64,000 nucleotides of DNA, taken from contig CACYMP010000004.1 in assembly GCA_902775565.1 (NCBI GenBank), positions 100,442-164,441 of the forward strand, given 5' to 3'. Position 1 is the first letter of the stretch, and each line of letters starts with the position of its first letter. Position numbers and translations under genes: made by a program. Shown one piece after another: positions 25,364 to 35,152 of the stretch. The notes below the pieces were generated by a model. The model saw only the letters and a list, made by a program, of their open reading frames with translations, did no database searches and was not told the DNA's origin. Source of the DNA: Oscillospiraceae bacterium (lineage in GTDB: Bacteria; Bacillota; Clostridia; Saccharofermentanales; Saccharofermentanaceae).

Positions 25364-27985
25364 TCAGTTTCTGATGACTTCCGTTACGTCCCTGACCGTC
25401 TCGATCCTTGAGATGGTCCTGTCGAGCTGTTCCTTGCCCGAAATATTGACCGTAACGTAGATCTTTGCGTCGGTTCCGTCAACAACAGTATTGAGTTTAA
25501 CAATGTTAATCTTCTCTTCGTTGATCTTGTCGAGCACGTCAAGAAGCAGTCTGTTGCGGTCTGTGGCGCATACTATCAGCTGGACGTCATAACTTGAGAA
25601 CTTGGCTTTTGACTGCCAGTGAACGGTAACGAGCCTCTGATAACGTTCGTCGTCTTTCACGGACTCGCCCTTCTTATTTATTATGTTCAGAATGTTCTTG
25701 CAGCTGGTCTTATGGATACCCACGCCCTTCTCGCGCGTGATGAATCCGATGATGTCATCACCGTAGACAGGATGGCAGCACTTGGAAATATGCGTAACGA
25801 TAGCCTCAAGGCCGTCAACGACGACCTCATCGCTGCTGTGCGTGCGCTTTGCAGCGGTTGCGGTTGCCTTTCTTCCCGGCTTTGCCTGTTCCGCAAGATC
25901 CTCAGGCTTAACGCCTGCCCTTATAGCAGCGGCGGATGTCGCCTGATGGGGATCGGTATTCATTACGCCGAGCTTTGTTACGTCATATGAAGCTACCTGC
26001 TTGGAAGTCTCCGGAGTTACAGGCTTGCCCTTACCCTTTCCTGTCCTCGACTGGTCGAATTTACCAAGCTCGAAAGGCAGATCCTGAGGGCTGTATACGA
26101 TATTTCCGTCAGCCGTGATACGGTAGCCTAACTCAGTCCTCTCCTCATCAGAGCAGTTCCTGATATAGTCGTCGCGGAGGCGCGAAAAGACCTTGGTTAC
26201 GTTGATGCTTCCGTAACCGATGGCGGCATACATATCATCAAGGCTCGAGAAATTGTTGCGCTTGAGGATATTCTCGATCGACTTATGCATGAGGAGCTTC
26301 TCAGGCGCAAAGCCGTTTCTTGATATCTCATTCGTGAGCTGCTCTTTGCCGGCGACAATATTCTCAGCTCTCGCTTCCTTCTTGAACCATGCATTGATCT
26401 TGGACTTAGCGTTAGCGGTCCTGACGATCTTGATCCAGTCGCGCGACGGGCCTTTCACGTGTTTAGGCGAGCTTAAGATCTCAATGATCTCACCGTTGTT
26501 AAGCTCATAAGTCAAAGGTACGATCCTTCCGTTGACCTTCGCACCGTGCATGTGGTTGCCGATTCCGCTGTGGATGGCATAAGCGAAATCGATCGGGCAC
26601 GAGCCCTTGGGAAGCTTGATTACCTCGTGCTTCGGCGTGTAAACGAAGATCTCGTCGGGAGCGATATTATTCTTGAGCGACTCAAGGAACTCACCGGAAT
26701 CGGCAAGCTCGCTCTGGGAATCGATGAGCTGTCTCATCTCGTCCATCTTGCGGTCATATCTGTCAGCCTTGAACTCCGATGAATCTCCGGCTTCCTTGTA
26801 ATGCCAGTGGGCAGCGATACCATACTCCGCGATCTGATGCATCGCGAAAGTCCTTATCTGCACCTCAAAAGGCGTTCCGTTGTGGCTTACGACCGTCGTA
26901 TGTATCGACTGGTACTTGTTCTCCTTGGGCATCGCGATATAGTCCTTGAAACGGCCGGGAACGTGCTGGTACATCTCGTGGATGATACCGAGCACCTGAT
27001 AGCACTCGATGATCTCATCAACAATGATCCTGCACGCGAAAAGGTCGTAGATCTCATCGATCGTCTTGCCCTTGTCGTGCATCTTCTTATAGATGCTGTA
27101 GAAATGCTTAGGACGGCCTTCAATATCGTAATGGGTAATGCCATTCTCCTCAAGCTTCGCCCTTATCTCTGAAACGACCTGTTCCATGAAGTCCTCACGC
27201 TGTGTGCGGTTGCCGCGCACGAGCGTTACGAGCTTGTCGAACTCCTCAGGATGCAGATACTTAAGGCACAGATCCTCAAGTTCCCACTTGACCCTGTAGA
27301 TACCGAACCTTCCTGCGAAAGGAACATATATATCGAGTGTCTCCTGGGCTTTTTCGATCTGCTTGTCGGGCGTCTGGAACTTCAAAGTCCTCATGTTGTG
27401 GAGACGGTCCGCCAGCTTAATGAAGATGACCCTTATGTCGTCTGTCATCGCAACGAGCATCTTGCGTACGTTGGATGCCTGGATATCGGTCTTTGAGTTA
27501 TATACGACGTTGTCGAGCTTCAGATTGAGCTTGGTGACGCCGTCAACGAGGTTCGCGACCGCTTCACCGAACTTTGCGGATACCATATCAAAATCAGCGG
27601 CGGTATCCTCGATCGTATCGTGAAGGAGCGCAGCCGCCAGTGTGTTGGCGTCAACCTTGAGGTCAGCCAGGATCCCCGCTACCGCGAGCGGGTGAATGAT
27701 GTACAGAGAGCCGTTCTTACGCTTCTGGTTCCTGTGTGCCTTATATGCGAAAACAAATGCCTTTCTGAGCATGGCATTATCTTTCTCGATATCTTCCTTA
27801 TCGAGATTTGCAGCATTCGCATAGCTGTCGTAGGAATTGAGGATATCCGAGAAGCTGTCTTCATACTCCTCGGGGATCTCGGGAACCTGTCCGTCATCCT
27901 CAAGGTATGCACGCTCCTTAGCCTCTGCCTCCGCAGCAGCCTGTTCAAGGGCATTCAGTTCGTCTTTATTTCTTTTGGCCGACAT
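25364..27985 (-). CDS. rel: Bifunctional (p)ppGpp synthetase/hydrolase Rel
   Basis: The 873 residues include the HD hydrolase domain (HPLAVAGILADL, then AALLHDTIEDT near 124), the synthetase domain (KMHDKGKTIDEIYDLFACRI and GRFKDYIAMPKENKYQSIHT near 343), TGS (IFVYTPKHEVIKLPKGSCP), a helical region with the conserved SKCCHPVYGDDIIGF, and a C-terminal ACT domain. The RFKD form of the substrate motif is that of bifunctional enzymes. It makes and degrades the stringent-response alarmones at stalled ribosomes. An N-terminal extension of about 60 acidic residues and a Lys/Thr-rich stretch near 690-720 make it longer than the usual 730-740. AGGAAGG is placed within the recJ end, and the genes overlap by 20 nt. 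Confidence 0.96.
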   Translation of the reverse strand: MSAKRNKDELNALEQAAAEAEAKERAYLEDDGQVPEIPEEYEDSFSDILNSYDSYANAANLDKEDIEKDNAMLRKAFVFAYKAHRNQKRKNGSLYIIHPLAVAGILADLKVDANTLAAALLHDTIEDTAADFDMVSAKFGEAVANLVDGVTKLNLKLDNVVYNSKTDIQASNVRKMLVAMTDDIRVIFIKLADRLHNMRTLKFQTPDKQIEKAQETLDIYVPFAGRFGIYRVKWELEDLCLKYLHPEEFDKLVTLVRGNRTQREDFMEQVVSEIRAKLEENGITHYDIEGRPKHFYSIYKKMHDKGKTIDEIYDLFACRIIVDEIIECYQVLGIIHEMYQHVPGRFKDYIAMPKENKYQSIHTTVVSHNGTPFEVQIRTFAMHQIAEYGIAAHWHYKEAGDSSEFKADRYDRKMDEMRQLIDSQSELADSGEFLESLKNNIAPDEIFVYTPKHEVIKLPKGSCPIDFAYAIHSGIGNHMHGAKVNGRIVPLTYELNNGEIIEILSSPKHVKGPSRDWIKIVRTANAKSKINAWFKKEARAENIVAGKEQLTNEISRNGFAPEKLLMHKSIENILKRNNFSSLDDMYAAIGYGSINVTKVFSRLRDDYIRNCSDEERTELGYRITADGNIVYSPQDLPFELGKFDQSRTGKGKGKPVTPETSKQVASYDVTKLGVMNTDPHQATSAAAIRAGVKPEDLAEQAKPGRKATATAAKRTHSSDEVVVDGLEAIVTHISKCCHPVYGDDIIGFITREKGVGIHKTSCKNILNIINKKGESVKDDERYQRLVTVHWQSKAKFSSYDVQLIVCATDRNRLLLDVLDKINEEKINIVKLNTVVDGTDAKIYVTVNISGKEQLDRTISRIETVRDVTEVIRN

Positions 27986-30122
27986 TTGTAACCTTCCTGT
28001 ATACCTCTGAATCGCTCAGTTTCACCTTTGATCCGCCGGGTGTGATATTAAAGCACATCCTCATCGGAGTTATCTCACGCAGTCTCAAAAGCCCGCAATC
28101 CGCAAAGACTTCAAGACATCTCTTTGTCTGGAACGGCGTGATGTCCGCATCCGTGTTGTTATTTATAAGTCTTGCCAGAAGGACGCAGTCAACTGTCGAA
28201 AGCGAATTTCCTGCGAACTTATTTATTATCTTATAACACTCTGCGAAATGCTCGTCACGCGGGATCATCAACGGGATGATGTCCTCACCGTGAGCGATCT
28301 TCGTTATCTGCACAGGATCAAGTCCGCTCGAATAAAGCTTCTCGGCTATATCCGCCTTCTGCCACATGAAGCCTTTGCCGGGTTCCGGCATGATGTCGTT
28401 CAGGTGCAGCGACAGTGTGGTCTCACCCCTGTAGGAATACTCATTCATCGTGTAGCAGATATCTACGATATCGCCTGCTCTGAGCAGATAGTAGTAACTG
28501 CCCATGCCGAATCCGACTGCGGATAAAGAATACTTCCCTGTACTGTCCGTAAGCTCGAGCCTTATGTGCGCACCGTCGCTCATTGTGCCGATCTCTCTTA
28601 TCACGAGATCCCTCGTGACGAAATTAGGCTTCGCGTTGCCAATACCGAAAGGCCTGAGCTTGCAGACATTGGTATATGAGTCAAAGTTGACCGCTGAAGG
28701 CAAAAGCTCGCATTCGACATCGATGGAATTATCAGAGTCTTCGGATGTGCCGTCCGCACCCTTCTCTTCAGATATTTTCTTTGCTTCGGCCTCCAGAGCT
28801 TCCATAAAAGCGCCCATGCCCTCCTTGCGGACGAGCATACCGGCAGCCTTCTTGTGACCTCCGAAATTGACCAGCTTGTCTGATATTCCCTCAAGGCATT
28901 TGAAAAGATCGAATTCGCCGAAAGCTCTTCCCGATCCCTTTGCACAGCCGGGTTCTGTGGCATCATCAGTAAAAACAAGTGCCGATCTGCCGTAGAACTG
29001 CGCAAGCTTGCCCGCGACGATCCCAAGGACACCCTGGTGCCAGTTCCTGCCATATACGACAACAGGTCCGCATGTATTGGTAAGGCTCCATTTCTCAGGC
29101 CTGTCGGGGTTCTCGAGCTGCGCTCTCGCCTCCTCGAAAACCTTTGCCTCTATCTCTTTGCGCTCCTCATTCTCACGTGTGAGATCCTGTGCGGCCCGCT
29201 TGGCCTCGGAAGGATTGTTCTCAAGGAAGAGCTTGAGCGCATCGGAAGAATCGTAAAGTCTTCCCGCCGCATTGATCCTGGGTACGACATTAAACGAGAT
29301 AAAGGTCTCATCAAGCGACTTTCCAGCCGTAAGGAGCATCTCGTTCATGATCTTCACGCCGACATTCGAAGGGCTCTGCATGCTCTTGAAAGCACGCTTG
29401 ATTATCGTTCTGTTCTCATCGGTAACGGATACCAGGTCAGCGATTGTCGCAAGTCCCGCAAGCTCGATAGCCTGACGCCACAGATTGTTGTTGAGTCCGT
29501 GTCTTCCGTCTTTGCCAAGAGCCTCGACTACTTTGAGGGCGACTCCTGCTCCGCAAAGTTCTGTGAAAGGATAAGTGTTGTCGGGACGCTTGGCATCGAT
29601 TATGCAGTCAGCATCCGGAAGCTCATCCTTTACGTTGTGGTGATCGGTTACGATGACCTTGATCCCGCGCTCTTTAAGCTCAGCTACCGTATCGAGATTG
29701 GTGACACCGCAGTCAACGGTAATGACAAGATTCGGCTGTTCTTCGATGACCTTGTCCATGATCTTCTCTGTAAGGCCGTAACCGTGCTCGGATCTGTGCG
29801 GAACGATATAGCGCACGTCTACATTGTGGCTTCTGAAATACCTTACGAGGATCGAAGTTGCGGTAACACCGTCGCAGTCGTAATCTCCGTATACAAGGAT
29901 CCTGCCGTGCATATCGATAGTCTCGCAAATGATATCGACTGCTTTGCGCATGTCATTATAAAGGAACGGGTCATGCCAGAACCCGCTGTCATCAGCCAAA
30001 AACTGCTCTACGGACTGCCCTTCGGTTATACCGCGATTCTTGAGCAGAGTATCAAGGAGCATATCAGCATCCCCAACCTTAAGGGACGCCGATAAGCGCC
30101 AGTTCTTACCGGTTAAAATCAT
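27966..30122 (-). CDS. recJ: Single-stranded-DNA-specific exonuclease RecJ
   Basis: The DHH phosphoesterase core shows YGDYDCDGVTATSIL (about residue 80), ITVDCGVTN and VTDHHNVKDELPDADCIID, then DHHA1 with FGGHKKAAGM, and an OB-fold region (about 465-570). RecJ degrades single-stranded DNA 5' to 3' in recombinational and mismatch repair. The frame is open to an ATG at 30155, but a very good promoter (-10 TATAAT at 30156-30161) abuts that codon, so the transcript would start after it. I therefore prefer the ATG at 30122 (MILTGKNWRL), giving 718 residues. The extra C-terminal region of about 150 residues beyond the OB fold is seen in Bacillota RecJ. Confidence 0.94.
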   Translation of the reverse strand: MILTGKNWRLSASLKVGDADMLLDTLLKNRGITEGQSVEQFLADDSGFWHDPFLYNDMRKAVDIICETIDMHGRILVYGDYDCDGVTATSILVRYFRSHNVDVRYIVPHRSEHGYGLTEKIMDKVIEEQPNLVITVDCGVTNLDTVAELKERGIKVIVTDHHNVKDELPDADCIIDAKRPDNTYPFTELCGAGVALKVVEALGKDGRHGLNNNLWRQAIELAGLATIADLVSVTDENRTIIKRAFKSMQSPSNVGVKIMNEMLLTAGKSLDETFISFNVVPRINAAGRLYDSSDALKLFLENNPSEAKRAAQDLTRENEERKEIEAKVFEEARAQLENPDRPEKWSLTNTCGPVVVYGRNWHQGVLGIVAGKLAQFYGRSALVFTDDATEPGCAKGSGRAFGEFDLFKCLEGISDKLVNFGGHKKAAGMLVRKEGMGAFMEALEAEAKKISEEKGADGTSEDSDNSIDVECELLPSAVNFDSYTNVCKLRPFGIGNAKPNFVTRDLVIREIGTMSDGAHIRLELTDSTGKYSLSAVGFGMGSYYYLLRAGDIVDICYTMNEYSYRGETTLSLHLNDIMPEPGKGFMWQKADIAEKLYSSGLDPVQITKIAHGEDIIPLMIPRDEHFAECYKIINKFAGNSLSTVDCVLLARLINNNTDADITPFQTKRCLEVFADCGLLRLREITPMRMCFNITPGGSKVKLSDSEVYRKVTNVGQKK

Positions 30123-30155
30123 AAAACTATTCTCAACTTTATCTTTATTGAGCAT

Positions 30156-30184
30156 ATTATATCTAAACGAGTAGCACTTTACAA
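30156..30184 (-). promoter_or_regulatory. Promoter of the recJ-rel operon; decides the recJ start
   Basis: On minus, TTGTAA (30179-30184) and TATAAT (30156-30161) have 17 bp between them. Transcription would begin near 30149, downstream of the first possible recJ ATG. Confidence 0.75.
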
Positions 30185-30279
30185 AACTAAAGCCCCTTTG
30201 AGTTTTAGCTTCTTACGTAATGTTATCGGGATTTTGATTTCCTAATGTTGTACCACAAACACCGGCCGGTTATGCGGAC

Positions 30280-30308
30280 AAAAAAAAAGACCGCCTTTTC
30301 AGGCGGTC
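30280..30308 (-). terminator. Rho-independent terminator of rpsU
   Basis: GACCGCCT and AGGCGGTC (30289-30308) form a stem around TTTC, followed on minus by nine T. It lies 12 nt after the rpsU stop. Confidence 0.93.
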
Positions 30309-30320
30309 TCATGAGTCTTA

Positions 30321-30494
30321 TTAATGCTTTCTCTTTCTCGCAGCTTCAGACTTCTTCTTTCTCTTTACAGAGGGCTTCTCATAGTGCTCTCTCTTGCGAA
30401 CCTCGGCAAGAACGCCGGACTTCGCGCATGAACGCTTGAACCTGCGAAGCGCACTGTCAAGGGACTCATTCTCCTTAACTCTAATCTCAGACAT
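30321..30494 (-). CDS. rpsU: 30S ribosomal protein bS21
   Basis: This 57-residue basic protein is too short for many gene finders. It begins [19 protein letters not shown], continues [20 protein letters not shown] and ends with [11 protein letters not shown], a near-textbook bS21. It has AGAGGGGGG 6 nt before the ATG, a strong sigma-A promoter and a strong terminator, so it is a single-gene transcript. bS21 sits near the 3' end of 16S rRNA and helps initiation. Confidence 0.97.
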   Translation of the reverse strand: MSEIRVKENESLDSALRRFKRSCAKSGVLAEVRKREHYEKPSVKRKKKSEAARKRKH

Positions 30495-30533
30495 CTTTAT
30501 CCCCCCTCTCGTGCGTGGAATTCAAACTCCGCT

Positions 30534-30562
30534 ATTATATAGGACGCCCGCAAATAAGTCAA
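30534..30562 (-). promoter_or_regulatory. Sigma-A promoter of rpsU
   Basis: TTGACT (30557-30562) and a perfect TATAAT (30534-30539) on minus are separated by 17 bp. The upstream gene (A24 protein) stops at 30572, so the promoter fills the whole intergenic gap. Confidence 0.8.
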
Positions 30563-30571
30563 ACTTTTATG

Positions 30572-31369
30572 TCAGAACGGGATCCGGGCACCCAAAAGGA
30601 CCAGCGCGTCTTTCAACAGAAAAGCAAAGATAAACGCGAGCGAAATGGCCGGTGCCAGCGAGATCTTTCTCTTCTTCGACTTGCAGACGAGCGTGAAAAA
30701 GATCCCCAGCAAGATCCCTGCAACAGCCGCAATAACAGCTCCCCTAAAGCCGAGGAACAGCATAAGGCACATAGAGAGTTTTGCCGGTCCGTAACTGAGC
30801 TTGGCCTTCTTGATGCTGCCTGCAATGAAAGTTCCGATAGCCATCAGGATACCTGTGCACAAAAAAACTATAACGCCCTCAATGGCGAACTTCTGCACAT
30901 CTGTCCTGAAGCCTGCGGTCAGGATCCATACAACAAGGATAGCCGCAAGGAAACCGTCAGGGATAACTCCGGAGTCCCAGTCCGCCAGAGAAAGGCCAAG
31001 CAGGAGCATTTCCAGCGCCAGTGCAGCAACAACAGCTGCGTCAATACTTCCGTGAAGCGCCAGAGTGCCTGCGAAAAGCAGTCCTAAAAGTATTTCAAAG
31101 ATAAGGTCTCTAGGCGGAACCTTAGATCCGCAATACCTGCACTTACCCTTAAGCGCAATATAAGAAACGATCGGAAACAGATCTGCCGTTGACAGCTCAT
31201 GTCCGCACGTGTCACAGTGGCTGTGACCTAACTTCCAGTCTTCTCCCCTGACCACGCGCCAGGCGGTGCAGGTTATGAAGCTTGCGAGTATCGCACCGAA
31301 CATGAATGCCAGAACAATGAAGTAGATTCCTATGAGAGGCGTATCAAACAACGGATATGTAAAAGTCAA
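30572..31369 (-). CDS. Prepilin peptidase PilD-like protein with methylase Cys motif but an altered second catalytic Asp
   Basis: This 265-residue membrane protein has the A24 N-terminal (DiS-P-DiS) region with two CxxC pairs (CDTCGHEL and CRYCGSKVPPRDL), which in PilD carries the N-methyltransferase. The first peptidase Asp is present in ADWDSGVIPD. The second motif, GxGDxK in active enzymes, reads SYGPAKLSM here, with Pro in place of Asp. Peptidase activity is therefore doubtful while the methylase part looks intact. The start is TTG at 31369, set by GGAGG 7 nt upstream; no ATG in frame fits. It is the last gene of the type IV pilus locus. Confidence 0.85.
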   Translation of the reverse strand: MTFTYPLFDTPLIGIYFIVLAFMFGAILASFITCTAWRVVRGEDWKLGHSHCDTCGHELSTADLFPIVSYIALKGKCRYCGSKVPPRDLIFEILLGLLFAGTLALHGSIDAAVVAALALEMLLLGLSLADWDSGVIPDGFLAAILVVWILTAGFRTDVQKFAIEGVIVFLCTGILMAIGTFIAGSIKKAKLSYGPAKLSMCLMLFLGFRGAVIAAVAGILLGIFFTLVCKSKKRKISLAPAISLAFIFAFLLKDALVLLGARIPF

Positions 31370-31385
31370 AGATCATCCTCCGATC

Positions 31386-34300
31386 CTATGGTTCAACTGA
31401 GAAGAATCCTTCTGTTCCCGGAACATCAATTCTAGCATATATACCTTTGTAATTATTATTTGTATAAACAGTATTATTCTGGCCTCTAAGATTCTTATCG
31501 TTCAAGAACATTTCTTTTCCACTGTTTCTGCTTGCAAAGGCAGCATAATCGCAGTCCGGTTTGACATAGATCGTCGTAAGGTACTTGTTATCATTGAACA
31601 GCCATTGAGCTTTATCGTTTCCGATTATCTTATCAAAATCCATAGAACGGAGATTGATCACAGTCATAGCCGTAGCTGCAAATGTGGATCGTGCATCAGT
31701 ATTGTTTACCTGAAAATTAAAGTCCTCAATATTCCCGATTGTAGTAAGATGCCACCTGTTTCTGAACATACGGTAAGTTACCGTGCTGCCCGCCGAGGTC
31801 TTAACAACAGCTTTGTCTCCTGCCGGGAGAATAATTGTAGAGATCGTATCCTTGGGATTATTCTTTTCCTCGCAGTTAAACATTTCAGAGAAAGACGAAA
31901 CATTGGAAAAATCAAAATTGCTGATATCGATCGTATATGTCCCTTCCGAAACAGGCGTTGTTGAATAACCGCACTGGTAAAACATTTTGCTCATTGATTT
32001 AACATTCGAAGTATCCCATCCTGTAGAATTAAAACCCTGGAGGCTGTAGCAGTTCTCAAACATACTGTCCATGTATTCCACATTACTGGTATCCATACCA
32101 AGGTTATTGAGACTTAAAGTGTTATAGCAGTTCTTGAACATCTCCTTACAGTTTTTCGGAGCCACAAATCCTGTCATTATAAGTGTCTGCAGGTTCTCAC
32201 AACTCATGAACATCTGATAAGCGGTATCATAAGCTCCCCAGGTAACATTAGAGATATCAAGATAATTAAGATTCTTTCTTTCCTTAAACATCGCGCTAAG
32301 GCTGTTAACACTTCTTGCGTCCACACCCGCCATATCTATATGCTTCATTGAATTGCGGGCAAGTGAAGACAAGTTCTTTATACTTCTCAGATCAGCCGAA
32401 CGCATTTCCAAACGCCACAGATTATCGCAGGTGCCAAAGAATATACAATCTCTGTTTACATTTCTGTCGTCGAGATAAGTTCCTGTACAAGCCGACAAAT
32501 TAACACTATTCAAAAACACTTTATTCAAAGAGCCGCAGGTATTTAACATTGATTCTATTCTAACTGCTTTTCTGAGATCAGAATTGCTCATATCGACACT
32601 TGCAAGATTATTGCAATTCGAGAACAAAGACACAACTTTTTCTAAAACAGGAGCATTTATCTTCAGCTTGACATTCTTAAGGCCATGGCATTTGTAGAAG
32701 GCTTCCTTAACGTCAGTAAGTGCCGGGAACGAGACTGAAGGTGCCTGATCTGTTGATTCAGAAGCCGTATTCAACATGAAATTATCAACCGTTGTCAGAT
32801 CCGTACAATTATAGAACAACGAGGCAATAGTTTCGACGCTGTTGAAGGAGTTGTTTCCGGAAGGGAATGTAACTGACTTTACGCCCGACCCGTTGAAAGT
32901 ACCGGACATGTTTTTTACGCCGGACGTATTCCAGCCACTAATATCCAATTCGGTTAAGCTGTCGCATTCACAGAACGTATTTTTAAGAGAGATGCAATGC
33001 GAATTGACAAAATTGGTCGTTTCCACCGTATTAAGACTGGTGCATGAATTGAAGAATCCTTCCATGGTCCAGTCAGCTTCTGTGTTTGTTTTAACTTCGG
33101 ACATGTAGACCTTCTGCAGGTTGCCAAATTTGGAGAAAACTTCTTTAAGATTTGTAGCTGAACTGATATCCAGATTATTGATATTTATCGTCTTCATACC
33201 GGATAATCCGGAAAAAATAGAAGGTATTTTTTCATTTTTGGGTGTTCTTGTATAAGGTCCGATGTTTTGTAAGCTCGACAGTTTCCAGTTGCTCATATTA
33301 AGCTCTTCAATGCTCGAACAATTGGCGAACACATTCAGAAACTCGGTAGCTCCTCTGAAGTCAAAATTATCGAAATTCTCGATGGTTTTCAATTTCTTAC
33401 AGCCATCAAACACCTGCTGTAACATGTCAATATTACGGGCATCCTTGTATCCGGCCTTGAAAATGATCTTTGTTATACGGCTGTTGCCGCCATTATTATC
33501 ACAATTGAATAACTTATTGATTCCGATAATATTATTTGATGAACCAAATGATTCATAATGATATGTTTTGCAATTCTTGAAGCTGAAAGAGCTGATATCA
33601 ACGATCATATCGTCAGTATAAGTTGTACCGGCCGCAAAGTTACGGAACAGGCCGTCCATCGTCTGGACATTCTCTGTGTTCCATGTAAGTCTGAACAGAC
33701 CCATATTCACATTTTTACAGTTATAGAAAACTCTGTGCATATCGATAGTGTTGCTTGTATCGATAAGATTAAGGCCTGTAAAATTGGTTACACCGGTGCA
33801 GTCCATAAACATGGTTCCCATTATCGGATTGCCGTTGAAGCTGCCGGTTTCGCTGAGAATATACACAGTCTGATTGCCATTAGAGTCTTTAACCATATAG
33901 AGCTTATAGTCACCGACTACATCACCGGTTTTCTTATCGATAGCGGCATCGCATGAATAATATGCATTTTGAACATAACCCAAAGTTGTGGGGTTACTCT
34001 CGGCAAAGATAATGTTGGTTATCGTTCCGCGGGAATGCTTTCCGAATATATTGTAAAAAGTAGGACCCTCAAGCAGCATGACATCATTAGCACGCTTATA
34101 TGTGATCAGATATCCGTTTGCCGTCTTCTTGATCGTACGCTCATACTGAGGGATATTGTCAGGGGATATAGCTAACCCCCAACCATTAGAAGTATTAATA
34201 TTCTTAAAAAAGAATCTCTGTGTGTCAGAAAGCGTTACATCAGGGATCGTATGTGTGCCGAGCACAGTACTGTTGTTGTTCCTGAGTGTAAACGCAAGTC

Positions 34301-35126
34301 CACTCTGTGGCCGGAGAGTCGTAGCATGGTTATCATCCCAAATAACATTTACTTCGATATCTCTTACCGAAGGTGGATTGACATGATGGCTTCCGCTTCC
34401 CTTGCCTGAACCGTTGGCAGCAAAGCATAATACTGCCAAACGAGAATAGATGGTTTTTCCATTTTCAAGGATAGTAACCTTGCACATAACATATGCAGGA
34501 TACTTGCTGTCCCTTAATTTTATATCACTGAAATTAAGAGTTACGGTAAAATCGCCATAGGTCTTAGCCATGACCGGATTGGTGTAATCGTAGGATTTGA
34601 TAGGATAAATACCCTTGTCATCTTCCTTAGCCTGATAATATCCGAAATGGACGATTCCCTTGGCAAGGTTTTCAGGTCCTGCATTAAATAAAGTATCTAT
34701 TGAGTGAGATGTTTTCTCAGGTGTCAGCGGATTATCCGCGACATCCTGCTTATTATCATTGGTAATTCCGACGGCTGCATAGATCGCCTCGGTATAATTG
34801 TTATTCCTTCTGAAAACAAGAGTGTTGCCGGAAGGCAGGCTCGATGCATGAGTATCCTGGTTTAAAAGATCACTGTCATCAGCGCCGGACAGATTTGTTA
34901 TCCATACATCTGTGCTTTCGTCATGTCTTACGTCATCACACTCTTTACGGATGGAATCCACAAGAGTATCCGCAAGAAGTTGCGCACGCGCAAGCTTCAG
35001 TGTGGCTTTGTAAGTTCTTTCAATAGGGTTGACAAGCATAACACAAAGAACGGCAAAAACCGACATCAAAGACAAAGCAACTATGAGCTCGACTAACGTC
35101 ATTCCCTTCTTTGTAAGATTCTTCAT
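31386..35126 (-). CDS. Giant pseudopilin: type IV pilin N-terminus fused to BspA/DUF285 (PARCEL) repeats
   Basis: This 1246-residue protein starts with a class III prepilin signal, KKG/MTLVELIVALSL, with Glu at +5 and a 20-residue hydrophobic helix. About 240 residues of pilin-like and linker sequence follow, then a beta-rich region (WDDNHATTLRPQSGLAF). From about 390 to the end it is filled with DUF285 repeats: NLGMDTSNVEYMDSMFENCY, STGWDTSNVKSMSKMFYQCG, FDFRGATEFLNVFANCSS and similar. DUF285 is a surface leucine-rich-like repeat linked with adhesion. It ends without an LPXTG or wall-binding module, so pilus assembly is the likely export route. Start taken at ATG 35126 after GGGG (35132 and 35147 are alternatives). 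It looks AT-richer than housekeeping neighbours. Confidence 0.88.
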   Translation of the reverse strand: MKNLTKKGMTLVELIVALSLMSVFAVLCVMLVNPIERTYKATLKLARAQLLADTLVDSIRKECDDVRHDESTDVWITNLSGADDSDLLNQDTHASSLPSGNTLVFRRNNNYTEAIYAAVGITNDNKQDVADNPLTPEKTSHSIDTLFNAGPENLAKGIVHFGYYQAKEDDKGIYPIKSYDYTNPVMAKTYGDFTVTLNFSDIKLRDSKYPAYVMCKVTILENGKTIYSRLAVLCFAANGSGKGSGSHHVNPPSVRDIEVNVIWDDNHATTLRPQSGLAFTLRNNNSTVLGTHTIPDVTLSDTQRFFFKNINTSNGWGLAISPDNIPQYERTIKKTANGYLITYKRANDVMLLEGPTFYNIFGKHSRGTITNIIFAESNPTTLGYVQNAYYSCDAAIDKKTGDVVGDYKLYMVKDSNGNQTVYILSETGSFNGNPIMGTMFMDCTGVTNFTGLNLIDTSNTIDMHRVFYNCKNVNMGLFRLTWNTENVQTMDGLFRNFAAGTTYTDDMIVDISSFSFKNCKTYHYESFGSSNNIIGINKLFNCDNNGGNSRITKIIFKAGYKDARNIDMLQQVFDGCKKLKTIENFDNFDFRGATEFLNVFANCSSIEELNMSNWKLSSLQNIGPYTRTPKNEKIPSIFSGLSGMKTININNLDISSATNLKEVFSKFGNLQKVYMSEVKTNTEADWTMEGFFNSCTSLNTVETTNFVNSHCISLKNTFCECDSLTELDISGWNTSGVKNMSGTFNGSGVKSVTFPSGNNSFNSVETIASLFYNCTDLTTVDNFMLNTASESTDQAPSVSFPALTDVKEAFYKCHGLKNVKLKINAPVLEKVVSLFSNCNNLASVDMSNSDLRKAVRIESMLNTCGSLNKVFLNSVNLSACTGTYLDDRNVNRDCIFFGTCDNLWRLEMRSADLRSIKNLSSLARNSMKHIDMAGVDARSVNSLSAMFKERKNLNYLDISNVTWGAYDTAYQMFMSCENLQTLIMTGFVAPKNCKEMFKNCYNTLSLNNLGMDTSNVEYMDSMFENCYSLQGFNSTGWDTSNVKSMSKMFYQCGYSTTPVSEGTYTIDISNFDFSNVSSFSEMFNCEEKNNPKDTISTIILPAGDKAVVKTSAGSTVTYRMFRNRWHLTTIGNIEDFNFQVNNTDARSTFAATAMTVINLRSMDFDKIIGNDKAQWLFNDNKYLTTIYVKPDCDYAAFASRNSGKEMFLNDKNLRGQNNTVYTNNNYKGIYARIDVPGTEGFFSVEP

Positions 35127-35152
35127 ATTCATGACCCCGTTACGCATAGTTA

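Noticed and set aside
28601..30095. Long plus-strand open frames opposite recJ, and similar ones opposite feoB, proS, pilB and ftsH
   Set aside because: These are mirror frames of strongly biased coding genes, with no ribosome-binding sites and no recognisable domains.
30123..30155. Upstream ATG of recJ
   Set aside because: It abuts the -10 box of the apparent promoter, so it would not be on the transcript; the ATG at 30122 is preferred.
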